The translations under genes were made by a program, and so were the position numbers. From Geothrix terrae (GTDB lineage: Bacteria > Acidobacteriota > Holophagae > Holophagales > Holophagaceae), in assembly GCF_022808775.1 (NCBI RefSeq), contig NZ_JAKZLA010000007.1, forward strand, positions 1-39,740: DNA of 39,740 bases, read 5' to 3'. How positions within the stretch are numbered: position 1 is the stretch's first letter; each line of letters begins with the position of its first letter. The notes beneath the pieces are model-generated. The model did no database searches, was not told where the DNA came from, and saw nothing but the letters and a program-made list of their open reading frames with translations. This document shows, one piece after another, positions 33,130 to 39,740 of this stretch.

Positions 33130-33447
33130 ATGTCCCTCCCCACCCCTGAACTCAAGCTCGGCTATGAGCTGTTCTCCAAGCTGCTGACTTGGGCGGCGGG
33201 GAAGCGGCAGTCGAAGCGGCTGGAGGCGCTGAAGTCGGCGGCCTTCCAGGAGCTGCTGAAGGGCGACGCGGCGGATCTGGATCTGGTGGCCTCGGTGCTC
33301 AAGGAGATCCACAAGGCGGCTGACACCTCGGCCAAGGCCGTGCGCCTGGAGCACCTGTACGACCGGGCCGCGGCCCCCGTCCCGGTCAAGGGCGGCCGCA
33401 AGTCCGACCGCCGCAAGCCAGCCAAGAAGGCGGGGTCCAAGGGGTAG
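33130..33447 (+). CDS. Small helical basic protein of unknown function
   Basis: 105 residues, predicted mostly helical (LKLGYELFSKLLTWAAGKRQ, then a Lys/Ala/Leu-rich middle). It has a strongly basic tail (GGRKSDRRKPAKKAGSKG) that could contact nucleic acid. There is no signal peptide and no recognised domain. The ATG at 33130 has no Shine-Dalgarno site, and TACCCT ends 6 bases before it, so a leaderless start is possible. It stands alone between the lipoprotein pair and an AT-rich gap. Confidence 0.6.
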   Translation: MSLPTPELKLGYELFSKLLTWAAGKRQSKRLEALKSAAFQELLKGDAADLDLVASVLKEIHKAADTSAKAVRLEHLYDRAAAPVPVKGGRKSDRRKPAKKAGSKG

Positions 33448-33549
33448 GGTGCAAGGTGTTTAAATAGGTAAAAAATCGCCATTAAACTCAATATTTTGCA
33501 TTTTTTCCACGACACCTATCCTTGGGGTGTATCTGTCCATGGAGGATGC

Positions 33550-33849
33550 ATGCATTACCTCCTGATCTACGAGGTCGGTCCAGAATATGTGGATCGCCGG
33601 GGAGAATTCCGGAAGGAGCACCTGGCCCTGGCCTGGGCTGCCCACGAGCGGGGCGAGTTGGTGCTGGGCGGGGCCGTGGCGGACCCCGTGGACATGTCCA
33701 TCCTCCTCTTCCAGGGGGACTCCCCCGCGGCGGCCCAGCGCTTCGCCGCGGCGGATCCCTACGTGCTCCACGGGCTGGTGCATCGCTGGCAGGTGCGCCC
33801 CTGGATCACCGTGGTGGGCGCGGACGCGGCCACGCCGGTGCACGCGTAG
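33550..33849 (+). CDS. YciI-like protein
   Basis: 99 residues from ATG at 33550, with GGAGG 5 bases upstream. The frame's earlier ATG lacks a ribosome site. The ferredoxin-like YCII fold is suggested by MHYLLIYEVG at the start, HLALAWAAHERGELVLGGAVADP with the conserved His and Asp, and the LHGLVHRWQVRPW strand at the end. The biochemical role of the family is poorly known. The upstream 100 bases are AT-rich. TTGCAT and TATCCT spaced 15 bases apart (33496-33522) may be its promoter. Confidence 0.75.
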   Translation: MHYLLIYEVGPEYVDRRGEFRKEHLALAWAAHERGELVLGGAVADPVDMSILLFQGDSPAAAQRFAAADPYVLHGLVHRWQVRPWITVVGADAATPVHA

Positions 33850-33942
33850 GCCTGCAAGCGCCTGCGCATGTAGGTGCATCGGTTCTCCGCTTCGCCGCCG
33901 GATCTGGGCAGAATGTCACCACATCTGCTCGGAGGGCGCTTC

Positions 33943-34329
33943 ATGTCATGGCTTGAGAAGTACGCCGACCCCACCTACGCGCTGCTGCGTATCGTGTCGG
34001 GTCTGCTGCTCGCGTTCCACGGGCTCCAGAAGCTCTTCGGGGTGGCGGGCGGCTTCCAGCCCCCGGTGGGCTCTCAGATCTGGATCGGCGGCCTCATCGA
34101 GCTGGTGGGCGGCCTGGCCATCCTGGTGGGCTTCCAGACCCGCCTGGCGGCCTTCCTGTGCAGCGGCATGATGGCGGTGGCCTACATGCAGTTCCACTGG
34201 AGGTTCCAATTCGGCGCCGCCTTCTGGCCCGCCGTGAACAAGGGCGAGCTGGCGGTGGTGTTCTGCTTCGTGTTCCTCTTCATCGCCGCCAAGGGCGGCG
34301 TGAGGTGGTGCCTGGACAAGACCGCATGA
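33943..34329 (+). CDS. DoxX family membrane protein
   Basis: 128 residues with four membrane spans. GGAGG lies before the ATG at 33943. The DoxX pattern is clear: ALLRIVSGLLLAFHGLQKLFG in span 1, GGLIELVGGLAILVGF in span 2, and a third span with MMAVAYMQFHW. Family members are linked to redox and thiol homeostasis in the inner membrane; the specific role is unknown. The stop overlaps the next start (ATGA), so the following small membrane protein is translationally coupled. Confidence 0.87.
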   Translation: MSWLEKYADPTYALLRIVSGLLLAFHGLQKLFGVAGGFQPPVGSQIWIGGLIELVGGLAILVGFQTRLAAFLCSGMMAVAYMQFHWRFQFGAAFWPAVNKGELAVVFCFVFLFIAAKGGVRWCLDKTA

Positions 34330-34550
34330 AGGCCGCCACTCTCAGATCCCTCGCGGGCCTGGCCCTCATCGCCCTGGGCGCCGCGGCCCTGGCCTGGCCG
34401 GAGTTCAGCTACACGAAGGACACCCACGACGCCAAGCTGGGCCCCCTGGAATTCACCCTGAAGGAGAAGGACACCCTGCGCATCCCGGCCTGGGCCGGGT
34501 TCGCGGCCATTGCCGCGGGCACGGTCCTCGTGTGGCGGCGGAAGGGCTGA
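34326..34550 (+). CDS. Two-span small membrane protein of unknown function
   Basis: 74 residues. It begins MKAATLRSLAGLALIALGA and ends with a second span and VWRRKG. Between the spans is a soluble loop with YTKDTHDAKLGPLEFTLKEK. This layout (YTxxE..LGPLxxxxxEK between two helices) recurs in many bacterial genomes as an uncharacterised family. It overlaps the DoxX gene by 4 bases (ATGA) and shares one base with the next gene (TGATG), so all three are one operon. Confidence 0.75.
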   Translation: MKAATLRSLAGLALIALGAAALAWPEFSYTKDTHDAKLGPLEFTLKEKDTLRIPAWAGFAAIAAGTVLVWRRKG

Positions 34551-35083
34551 TGCGGATCCTCGCCCTGGCCGGCAGCCTGCGGGCCGGCTCCCTCAACGCG
34601 CGGCTGCTGCGGGAGGCGGCGCGCCTGGCGCCGGAGGCCACGTTCGAGTTCTGGGAGCGCCTGGACGACCTGCCCCACTTCAGCCCGGAACGCGACGTCG
34701 AGCCCGCGCCGGACCCCGTGGCCGACTTGCGGGCCCGGATCCTGGCGGCGGACGCCCTGCTCGTCTGCACCCCCGAATACATCCACGCCATGCCCGCGGT
34801 GCTGAAGAACCTGCTGGAGTGGGTGGTCTCCTCCGGTGCCTGCGTGGGCAAGCCCGCGGCGGCCTGGAGCGCCTCGCCCTCGCCGGAGGGCGGCGCGAAG
34901 GCCCAGGCCTCCCTGGCCCACACGCTGGCAGTGATGTCGGCGCGGGTGCTGCCGGAGGCTTCGCTCTGCCTCACCCTGGCCGCCTCCGGCCTGGACGCGG
35001 AGGGGCGCCTGGCGGATCCCGCCCAGGTGGCCCGCGTGGCCACGGCGATCCAGGCCCTCATCGCCGCCGGGCCCGCGGCATGA
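34550..35083 (+). CDS. NADPH-dependent FMN reductase family protein
   Basis: 177 residues starting MRILALAGSLRAGSLN, the flavodoxin-like FMN phosphate-binding loop (GSxRxxSxN). It continues with ALLVCTPEYIHAMPAVLKN, matching the (T/S)PEY..S/AxPxxLKN motif of ChrR/YieF/ArsH-type quinone and flavin reductases. Such enzymes reduce quinones or free flavin in the cytoplasm and often serve in oxidative-stress defence. The substrate is not readable. The start overlaps the upstream stop (TGATG) and the end overlaps the next start (ATGA). Confidence 0.87.
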   Translation: MRILALAGSLRAGSLNARLLREAARLAPEATFEFWERLDDLPHFSPERDVEPAPDPVADLRARILAADALLVCTPEYIHAMPAVLKNLLEWVVSSGACVGKPAAAWSASPSPEGGAKAQASLAHTLAVMSARVLPEASLCLTLAASGLDAEGRLADPAQVARVATAIQALIAAGPAA

Positions 35084-35565
35084 GCGACATGAGTGTCGGG
35101 GCGCCCGCCATCCGCATCTTCGTGGACGCGGACGCCTGCCCGGTAAAGGAGGAGGTCTTCCGCGTGGCCACGCGCTGCGGCCTGAAGGTCCTCCTGGTGT
35201 CCAACGCGCCCCTGAGGGTGCCCCGCAACCCCCTGTTCGAGTCCGTGGTGGTGGCCCGGGGCCAGTTCGACGGTGCCGACGACTGGATCGTGGCGAACAT
35301 CACCACCTCGGACATCGCCGTGACCGCCGACATCCCCCTGGCGGCCCGCTGCCTCGAGAAGGGCGCCCGGGCCCTGGACGCGAGGGGCCGCGTGTACACG
35401 CCGGATTCCATCGGGGACGCCCTGGCCAGCCGCGAGCTGATGAGCCACCTGCGCGCCATGGGCGAGCTGGGCACGGGTCCGGCTCCGTTCAGCGCGAAGG
35501 ACCGTTCCACCTTCCTGCAGCGGCTGGACGACCTCATCCAGGCGCTCCGGCGGACGAGGCGGTAG
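35080..35565 (+). CDS. YaiI/YqxD family protein (DUF188)
   Basis: 161 residues. The family signature FVDADACPVKEEV occurs at about 14-26, with VVVARGQFDGADDWIV and DIAVTADIPLAARCLEKGA following. Conserved aspartates in this PIN-like fold suggest nuclease chemistry, but the function is not established. It begins with a 4-base ATGA overlap on the FMN reductase gene. An alternative ATG three codons later is possible. It is the last gene of the DoxX operon. Confidence 0.9.
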   Translation: MSDMSVGAPAIRIFVDADACPVKEEVFRVATRCGLKVLLVSNAPLRVPRNPLFESVVVARGQFDGADDWIVANITTSDIAVTADIPLAARCLEKGARALDARGRVYTPDSIGDALASRELMSHLRAMGELGTGPAPFSAKDRSTFLQRLDDLIQALRRTRR

Positions 35566-35616
35566 ACTAAGGAAAGGGCTTCACAGGCTTCAACCTTTTT
35601 CGAGATCGGACGCGCC

Positions 35617-35814
35617 ATGGCCAGAAAGCCCAACTACAACTTCGAGAAGCGGCAGAAGGACCTGGCCCGCCAGAAGAAGAAGGAAGAGAAGCTGCAGAAG
35701 AAGGCGTTGAAGAAGGACGCCCAGGGCAACGACATTCCGGAAGTCGAAGGCCCGGACGAGTCCCCCGAGGGCGGCCAGGCTCCCGACCAGACTCCCGACC
35801 AGGCCCCCGAGTAG
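35617..35814 (+). CDS. Small charged conserved protein
   Basis: 65 residues. The first half, starting MARKPNYNFEKRQKDLARQ, is extremely lysine-rich and predicted helical. The start (RKPNYxFEKRQK) resembles small conserved proteins of many bacteria with no known role. The tail is acidic and repetitive (APDQTPDQAPE). There is no signal peptide. A TAGACT box (35563-35568) overlapping the previous stop may be its -10. The ribosome site is weak. Confidence 0.6.
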   Translation: MARKPNYNFEKRQKDLARQKKKEEKLQKKALKKDAQGNDIPEVEGPDESPEGGQAPDQTPDQAPE

Positions 35815-35869
35815 GCGCCGCCTCTGCAACCCGCGCCGTGGTAGAACGAAGGGCCTTCCTGGAGTCCCC

Positions 35870-36736
35870 ATGAGCCGGATGCTGTGCGCCGCCCTTCTCC
35901 TGATCCAGACCCTCCAGGCCGCGCCCCCGGCCCCAGTCCCAGCCCCGGCCCCGGCCCGCCTCGCCGCCCTGGAGGCCCGCTCAGGCGGGCGCCTGGGCGT
36001 GGTCGCGCTGGACACGGGCACGGGCCGCCGCATCGCCCACCGCGGCGACGAGCGGTTCCCCCTGTGCAGCACGTTCAAGGTCCTGCTGGCGGGGGCGGTG
36101 CTCGCACAGGTGGAGCGGGGCCGGGAGCGCCTGGACAGGCCCATCGCCTACACGACGGCGGACCTGCTGGAGTACGCGCCCGTCACCGCCGCGCGGGTGG
36201 CGGAGGGACGCATGACCGTGGAGGCGCTCTGCGCCGCCGCCGTGGAGGCCAGTGACAACACCGCCGCCAACCTCCTGCTCCAGGCCCTGGGCGGGCCCGC
36301 CGAGGTGACGGCTTTCGCCCGCCGTCTGGGCGACCCCGTGACGCGGCTGGATCGCACCGAGCCCACGCTGAACACCGCCATCCCCGGCGATCCCCGGGAC
36401 ACCACCAGCCCCGCGGCCATGGTGGAGGTCCTGAAGGCCATGCTGCTGGGCGGGGCCCTCGAACCGGCCTCCTGCCAGCGCCTGGAAGGCTGGATGCAAG
36501 GCTGCCTCACCGGCGGGGACCGCCTGCGGGCCGGCCTCCCGGTCACCTGGGCCGTCGGTGACAAGACCGGCTCCGGCGCGCGGGGCACCGTGAACGACGT
36601 GGCCATCCTGCGCCCGCCGGGCCGGGCGCCGATCCTGGTGGCCGCCTACTACACCGGGTCCCGCGCCCCCATGAAGGACCGCAACGCCGTGCTGGCCGAG
36701 GTGGGACGCATCGTGGCCGCCGCCTTCCCGAACTGA
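35870..36736 (+). CDS. Class A beta-lactamase
   Basis: 288 residues with a signal peptide (about 1-18, cleaved near QAA) and a Pro/Ala linker. All class A catalytic elements are present: CSTFK (nucleophile S67, K70), SDN (128-130), EPTLN of the omega loop (E164, N168) and KTG (232-234). It hydrolyses beta-lactams in the periplasm. The residue after KTGSG is alanine, so the 69-238 disulfide of class A carbapenemases is absent although C66 is present. Base composition matches the neighbours and no mobile element is near, suggesting a resident chromosomal gene. GGAG lies 6 bases before the ATG. TAGAAC (35842-35847) is a possible -10. Confidence 0.93.
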   Translation: MSRMLCAALLLIQTLQAAPPAPVPAPAPARLAALEARSGGRLGVVALDTGTGRRIAHRGDERFPLCSTFKVLLAGAVLAQVERGRERLDRPIAYTTADLLEYAPVTAARVAEGRMTVEALCAAAVEASDNTAANLLLQALGGPAEVTAFARRLGDPVTRLDRTEPTLNTAIPGDPRDTTSPAAMVEVLKAMLLGGALEPASCQRLEGWMQGCLTGGDRLRAGLPVTWAVGDKTGSGARGTVNDVAILRPPGRAPILVAAYYTGSRAPMKDRNAVLAEVGRIVAAAFPN

Positions 36737-36755
36737 CCCGGCCGAGGAGCCCCTC

Positions 36756-37235
36756 ATGGACCCGAACACGGAAGCGACGCTCCACGCTCTGCTGACGGGA
36801 CTTCCCCTGGCCTCCCTGGGCACCCTGCACGAAGGGGCGCCCTTCGTCTCCATGGTGCCGGTGGTTCCGGCGCCGGACGGCGCGGGCTTCCTCATCCACG
36901 TGAGCGGCCTGGCCCAGCACACCCGCGGTCTGCGGGCGGACGCGCGCACCAGTCTGCTGCTCGTGGTGCCCATGGAGGAAGGCCAGGACCCGCTGGCCCT
37001 GCCCCGGGTGACCGTGCAGGGCGTGGCCGAGGAGATCCCCCGGGAATCCAGCCGCCACGACCAGGCGGCCGCGGCCTTCCTCGCGCGGTTCCCGGAGGCG
37101 GAGATGACCCTGGGCCTGGGGGACTTCTGCTTCTTCCTCATCCGGCCCGCCTCCGGGCGCCTGGTGCTGGGCTTCGGCCGGGCGCTCAGCCTGGACGGCG
37201 CTCAGATCCTGGCCAGCCTCCGCGCGGTCCCCTGA
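36756..37235 (+). CDS. PPOX/HugZ-like flavin-fold protein
   Basis: 159 residues resembling the pyridoxamine 5'-phosphate oxidase split-barrel family. It shows LPLASLGTLHEGAPFVSMVPV at the start, GFLIHVSGLAQHTRGLRADAR (the HugZ-style L-x-x-H-T-x-N/G-L segment) and PRVTVQGVAEEIP. The C-terminus has GDFCFFLIRPASGRLVLGFGRA. Members bind FMN, F420 or haem. The sequence suggests a HugZ-type haem-handling or flavin protein but does not decide. GAGGAG lies 7 bases before the ATG. It is 19 bases after the beta-lactamase, so possibly co-transcribed. Confidence 0.77.
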   Translation: MDPNTEATLHALLTGLPLASLGTLHEGAPFVSMVPVVPAPDGAGFLIHVSGLAQHTRGLRADARTSLLLVVPMEEGQDPLALPRVTVQGVAEEIPRESSRHDQAAAAFLARFPEAEMTLGLGDFCFFLIRPASGRLVLGFGRALSLDGAQILASLRAVP

Positions 37236-37280
37236 CCGGCCCGACTCACGGCATGCCGAGGATCCGGCTCTCGGCCGGTC
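37234..37280 (+). terminator. Possible terminator after the PPOX-like gene
   Basis: GACCGGCC (37234-37241) pairs with GGCCGGTC (37273-37280) across a 31-base loop that can fold further. GGGATTCTCTTGGG follows, a weak T-tract. Confidence 0.4.
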
Positions 37281-37346
37281 GGGATTCTCTTGGGAAAGCT
37301 CTCCTTGGAATTTACAGAATTTGTTCAATGATTTGACTTATTGCTT

Positions 37347-37362
37347 TGGCACGAGGATGGCT
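37347..37362 (+). promoter_or_regulatory. Sigma-54 (RpoN) type promoter of the rubrerythrin operon
   Basis: TGGCACG-AGGA-TGGCT matches the -24/-12 consensus TGGCACG-N4-TTGCW at all but one base, with the required GG-N10-GC spacing. The predicted start is near 37373, giving a ~30-base leader with GAGGAG just before the ATG at 37403. Upstream (37310-37340) is AT-rich with GAATTT direct repeats that could bind an enhancer protein. TTGACT at 37333 has no matching -10, so a sigma-70 promoter is less likely. Confidence 0.72.
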
Positions 37363-37402
37363 CTACCTTGATGCCGCCGATCGCGGCCCACGAGGAGATG
37401 CC

Positions 37403-37876
37403 ATGTCCTTCACCGATTCCAAGACCCACCAGAACCTCAAGGCCGCCTTCGCCGGCGAGAGCCAGGCGAACCGCCGCTACACCTGGATGGCCCAGGTGGC
37501 CGAGAAGGAAGGCCTGAAGGAGGTGGCCGACCTCTTCAAGCACAGCGCCGACGGCGAGACCGGCCATGCCCTGAGACACCTGATGTTCCTGGCGGAGAAG
37601 GCCGGCGATCCCGCCACGGGCCTGCCCCTGGGCGACACGGTCACCAACCTGAAGTCCGCCGTGGCCGGCGAGACCTACGAGTACACGGACATGTATCCCG
37701 AGTTCGCACGCCTGGCCAAGGAAGAGGGCTACCCCGAGATCGCCGCCTGGTTCGAGACCCTGGCCAAGGTGGAGCGCTTCCACGCCGGCCGCTTCCAGGA
37801 GGCCCTGACCAAGCTGCAGGCCGGCGCCAAGCCCGCCTTCGCCCAGCCCGCCGCCGACATCGCCCAGCATGTCTAA
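37403..37876 (+). CDS. Rubrerythrin, diiron domain only
   Basis: 157 residues. The four-helix ferritin-like domain has every diiron ligand of rubrerythrin: E19, E52, H55, E90, E93, E124 and H127. The usual C-terminal rubredoxin domain (two CxxC pairs) is missing, and the protein ends after a short Ala/Pro tail. It reduces hydrogen peroxide in the cytoplasm, but needs an external electron donor. ATG at 37403 has GAGGAG upstream; a longer frame from 37346 would start within the promoter. The stop overlaps the next start by 8 bases. Confidence 0.92.
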   Translation: MSFTDSKTHQNLKAAFAGESQANRRYTWMAQVAEKEGLKEVADLFKHSADGETGHALRHLMFLAEKAGDPATGLPLGDTVTNLKSAVAGETYEYTDMYPEFARLAKEEGYPEIAAWFETLAKVERFHAGRFQEALTKLQAGAKPAFAQPAADIAQHV

Positions 37877-38432
37877 GACCCCGGTGATGCTCGCCTTCGA
37901 TTCCGCCACTGAGCGCGCCCGCTTCGAGGCCCGGCAGGCCTTCCTGGCCCGCCAGGCCGCCCTGCGGCTCGACCTCGCCGAAGGCATCACCTTCCAGCCC
38001 GAGACGGCGGAGAGCGTGGAGGACCAGGTGGTCGAGACCCTCTGGGCCGAAGGCATGACCCTGGACTCCGCCCCGGCGGAGGACCTGGCCGAGGCCCGCG
38101 CCTCCTTCGCGGTGCTGGCGCCCCGGCGTGAGCCGGAGGGCGTCAGCGTGGCCGCCACGCTGATGCTGGGCTTCCCCGACGAGGTGCGGGACCGCCGCCT
38201 GGCGGCCCTGCACACGTTCCCGGACCAGCTGGCGCTGGAGCTGGCGGATGGATCCCTCGTCACGCCCTCCGTGGATCGCGGGGCCGCCGGACCGGAGGAT
38301 CGCCTGCCCTCCGTGCTGGCCCTGCGCTACCTCATTCCGGACGGCCGCGCCATCGCCGCCCTCGTCTCCACCCACGCCGGACTCCCCGGCCGCTGGCCCG
38401 CGCCGGCCGCCTGGACGTCCTGGCCTTCCTGA
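37869..38432 (+). CDS. DUF3501-like protein coupled to rubrerythrin
   Basis: 187 residues, beginning inside the end of the rubrerythrin gene (8-base overlap). The C-terminal half (ATLMLGFPDEVRDRRLAAL, then LALELADGSLVTPSVDRG and PSVLALRYLIPDGRAIAAL) resembles DUF3501, a family often found beside rubrerythrin. The N-terminal part (FDSATERARFEARQAFLARQ) is a charged helix. There is no signal, membrane span or cysteine motif. The biochemical role is unknown; a partner or assembly role for rubrerythrin is inferred only from the coupling. The DUF3501 assignment is tentative. Confidence 0.6.
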   Translation: MSKTPVMLAFDSATERARFEARQAFLARQAALRLDLAEGITFQPETAESVEDQVVETLWAEGMTLDSAPAEDLAEARASFAVLAPRREPEGVSVAATLMLGFPDEVRDRRLAALHTFPDQLALELADGSLVTPSVDRGAAGPEDRLPSVLALRYLIPDGRAIAALVSTHAGLPGRWPAPAAWTSWPS

Positions 38433-38441
38433 GGAGAAGCC

Positions 38442-38885
38442 ATGAACCGTTCCGTCATCGATCACCTGAATGCCGAGCTGGCCACCGCCTTCGTGCTGGC
38501 CCTCAATGCCAAGCGCTACCACTGGACCGTCACCGGCCCCCACTTCCGCGACTACCACCTGCGCTTCGAGGACCTCTACACCGCCGCCGACGGCACCGTG
38601 GACGAGCTGGCGGAGCGGATCCGCATGATGGGTGGCGTGCCCCTCCACGCCCCGGCCCAGATCGAGGCCCAGACCAAGGCCGCCATCTCCAACCCCTCTG
38701 CCCGCCTGGATCCCGAAGCCATGCTGAAGGAGGCCCTGGCCAACGAAGAGGCCACCGTGTCCCTCATGCACGAGGGCATCGAGCTCGCCAACGACGCTGG
38801 CGATCCCGGCACCGCCGATCTGCTCACCCGCTTCGTGCAGGTCCACCAGAAAGAAGCGTGGTTCCTGCGGGAGATGCTGGGCTGA
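38442..38885 (+). CDS. Dps-type ferritin-like iron-storage protein
   Basis: 147 residues. The inter-subunit ferroxidase ligands of Dps are all present with correct spacing: H27, H39, D54 and E58 within KRYHWTVTGPHF and DLYTAADGTVDELAERI. The C-terminal helix ends KEAWFLREMLG, as in other Dps. Dps oxidises Fe(II) with peroxide and stores it, protecting DNA. It has no long basic tail, so DNA binding is not obvious. AGGAG lies 6 bases before the ATG, 9 bases after the previous stop, hence the same operon as rubrerythrin. Confidence 0.93.
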   Translation: MNRSVIDHLNAELATAFVLALNAKRYHWTVTGPHFRDYHLRFEDLYTAADGTVDELAERIRMMGGVPLHAPAQIEAQTKAAISNPSARLDPEAMLKEALANEEATVSLMHEGIELANDAGDPGTADLLTRFVQVHQKEAWFLREMLG

Positions 38886-38890
38886 TCTAA

Positions 38891-38978
38891 ACGAGGGGGG
38901 ACCGCCCGGACGCTTCGCGTCCTCTGCGTCCCCCCTCGTGCACCCCCACGCGGTGTCCGGGCCAAGCCCGGCCACCGC
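38891..38978 (+). terminator. Double hairpin after dps
   Basis: An 11-bp stem ACGAGGGGGGA (38891-38901) with TCCCCCCTCGT (38929-38939) encloses a small GGACG/CGTCC hairpin. A second stem follows (GCGGTG 38950-38955 with CACCGC 38973-38978, inner CCGGGC/GCCCGG). There is no T-tract, but the folding is strong enough to end or protect the rubrerythrin-dps transcript. Confidence 0.55.
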
Positions 38979-39040
38979 ATCTGATACCGGACCCGCACCT
39001 GAACATTGTGCCTGTTTCGTCCAATTTCCGACTTTTTAAG

Positions 39041-39046
39041 TAAACT
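39041..39046 (+). promoter_or_regulatory. -10-like TAAACT of the superoxide dismutase promoter
   Basis: TAAACT in an AT-rich stretch (39005-39046), 35 bases before the sod ATG. It predicts a ~30-base leader holding AAGGAG. A -35 at 17 bases is not clear. Confidence 0.45.
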
Positions 39047-39081
39047 ACTCATCCGCGCGTCGCGCAGCCAAGGAGACACCC

Positions 39082-39660
39082 ATGGCCTACACCGCCAAGA
39101 ACTACGACCACCTGAAGGGCGGCGCCCTGAAGGGGCTCAGCGATTCCCAGCTGGACCAGCATTTCGGCCTCTACAAGGGCTACATCACCAAGCTGAACGA
39201 GATCGAAGAGAAGCTGGCGACGGCGGACAACACCAAGGCCAACTACTCCTTCAACGAGTACAGCGAGCTGAAGCGCCGCGAGGCTGTGGCCTTCAACGGC
39301 TCCTTCCTCCATGAGCTCTACTTCGAGAACCTGGGCGCCGACCAGACCATCAGCGCCGGCCTGAAGACCGCCCTGGGCGCCGCCGGCGGCAAGGACAAGG
39401 TGATCGCCGACCTCAAGGCCACGGCGCTCTGCGGCCCCGGCTGGGCCGTGCTCACCCGCAACCGCCGCGATGGCAAGTTGCACACCTACTTCATCGCCGA
39501 GCACCACCTGGGCCTGCCCATCGAACAGGACCTGCTCGTGGTGCTGGACTCGTGGGAGCACGCGTTCATGGTGGATTACGGCACCGCCCGCGCGAAGTAC
39601 CTCGAGGCGTTCGTCGAGAACATCAAGTGGAGCGAAGTCAGCAAGCGCTTCGGGAAGTGA
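39082..39660 (+). CDS. sodB: Superoxide dismutase, Fe/Mn family
   Basis: 192 residues, normal length. Metal ligands are H27 (QHFGLYKGY), H77 (NGSFLHELYF), D156 and H160 (LDSWEHAFMVDYG). It converts superoxide to peroxide, which rubrerythrin upstream could remove. No signal peptide is present, so it is cytoplasmic. Metal choice is not certain: GSF before the second histidine and ALCGPGW rather than a typical GSGW region do not settle it, so the symbol is provisional. AAGGAG lies 6-7 bases before the ATG, and the gene has its own -10 box after the dps hairpins. Confidence 0.9.
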   Translation: MAYTAKNYDHLKGGALKGLSDSQLDQHFGLYKGYITKLNEIEEKLATADNTKANYSFNEYSELKRREAVAFNGSFLHELYFENLGADQTISAGLKTALGAAGGKDKVIADLKATALCGPGWAVLTRNRRDGKLHTYFIAEHHLGLPIEQDLLVVLDSWEHAFMVDYGTARAKYLEAFVENIKWSEVSKRFGK

Positions 39661-39668
39661 CCGACCGC

Positions 39669-39740
<72 letters not shown>

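Noticed and set aside
38891-38978. Repeated hairpins after dps considered as a CRISPR or REP array
   Set aside because: There are only two unlike stems, with no repeat-spacer periodicity. A transcript end is the simpler reading.

Overview
The window looks like chromosome from a GC-rich, didermic (Gram-negative) bacterium. A FadL-like outer-membrane protein, several lipoboxes and a periplasmic class A beta-lactamase support an outer membrane. The overall protein style would fit Acidobacteriota of the Holophagae (Geothrix/Holophaga-like), but that placement is an inference from recognition and no search was run. The last ~70 bases are a poly-G/poly-C tract that looks like an assembly or read artefact at a contig end.

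Left part (1-14.7 kb, all minus strand): the conserved transcription/translation block. In transcription order it runs tRNA-Tyr, tRNA-Gly, tRNA-Thr, tuf, rpmG, tRNA-Trp, secE, nusG, rplK, rplA, rplJ, rplL, rpoB, rpoC, followed by the start of a sugar nucleotidyltransferase cut by the window edge. Hairpins punctuate the block after nusG, after rplL (a long stem plus T-tract upstream of rpoB) and after rpoC. RpoB carries a ~60-residue insertion with four cysteine pairs near its N-terminus, the most unusual protein feature in this part.

Middle (14.8-28.2 kb): housekeeping and central metabolism. On the minus strand lie rlmB behind a FadL-like porin, a TauE/SafE-type permease with a small membrane protein, and frr followed by a lipoprotein. 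A plus-strand exported alpha/beta hydrolase converges on isocitrate lyase (aceA). aceA is divergent from a RamB-type regulator across an AT-rich region holding five TTGAC/GTCAA pentamers. Then come an acyltransferase-3 membrane protein, NAD-type malic enzyme, purM and, divergent from purM, folE.

Right part (28.2-39.7 kb, plus strand): accessory genes. Two ~665-residue paralogous lipoproteins (three Fn3-like domains plus a five-repeat propeller-like C-terminus) flank a small lower-GC gene, and their upstream regions share sequence blocks. A tightly overlapped run follows (DoxX, two-helix membrane protein, FMN reductase-like, YaiI/DUF188), then a class A beta-lactamase and a PPOX/HugZ-like flavin-fold protein. 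The window closes with an oxidative-stress group: rubrerythrin without a rubredoxin domain, a DUF3501-like protein, a Dps-type ferritin and Fe/Mn superoxide dismutase. The rubrerythrin operon is preceded by a near-consensus sigma-54 promoter.

I found no CRISPR array, insertion sequence, integrase, phage gene or attachment site. The strongest candidates for something new are the cysteine-rich RpoB insertion, the sigma-54-linked peroxide/iron operon and the paired Fn3-propeller lipoproteins.
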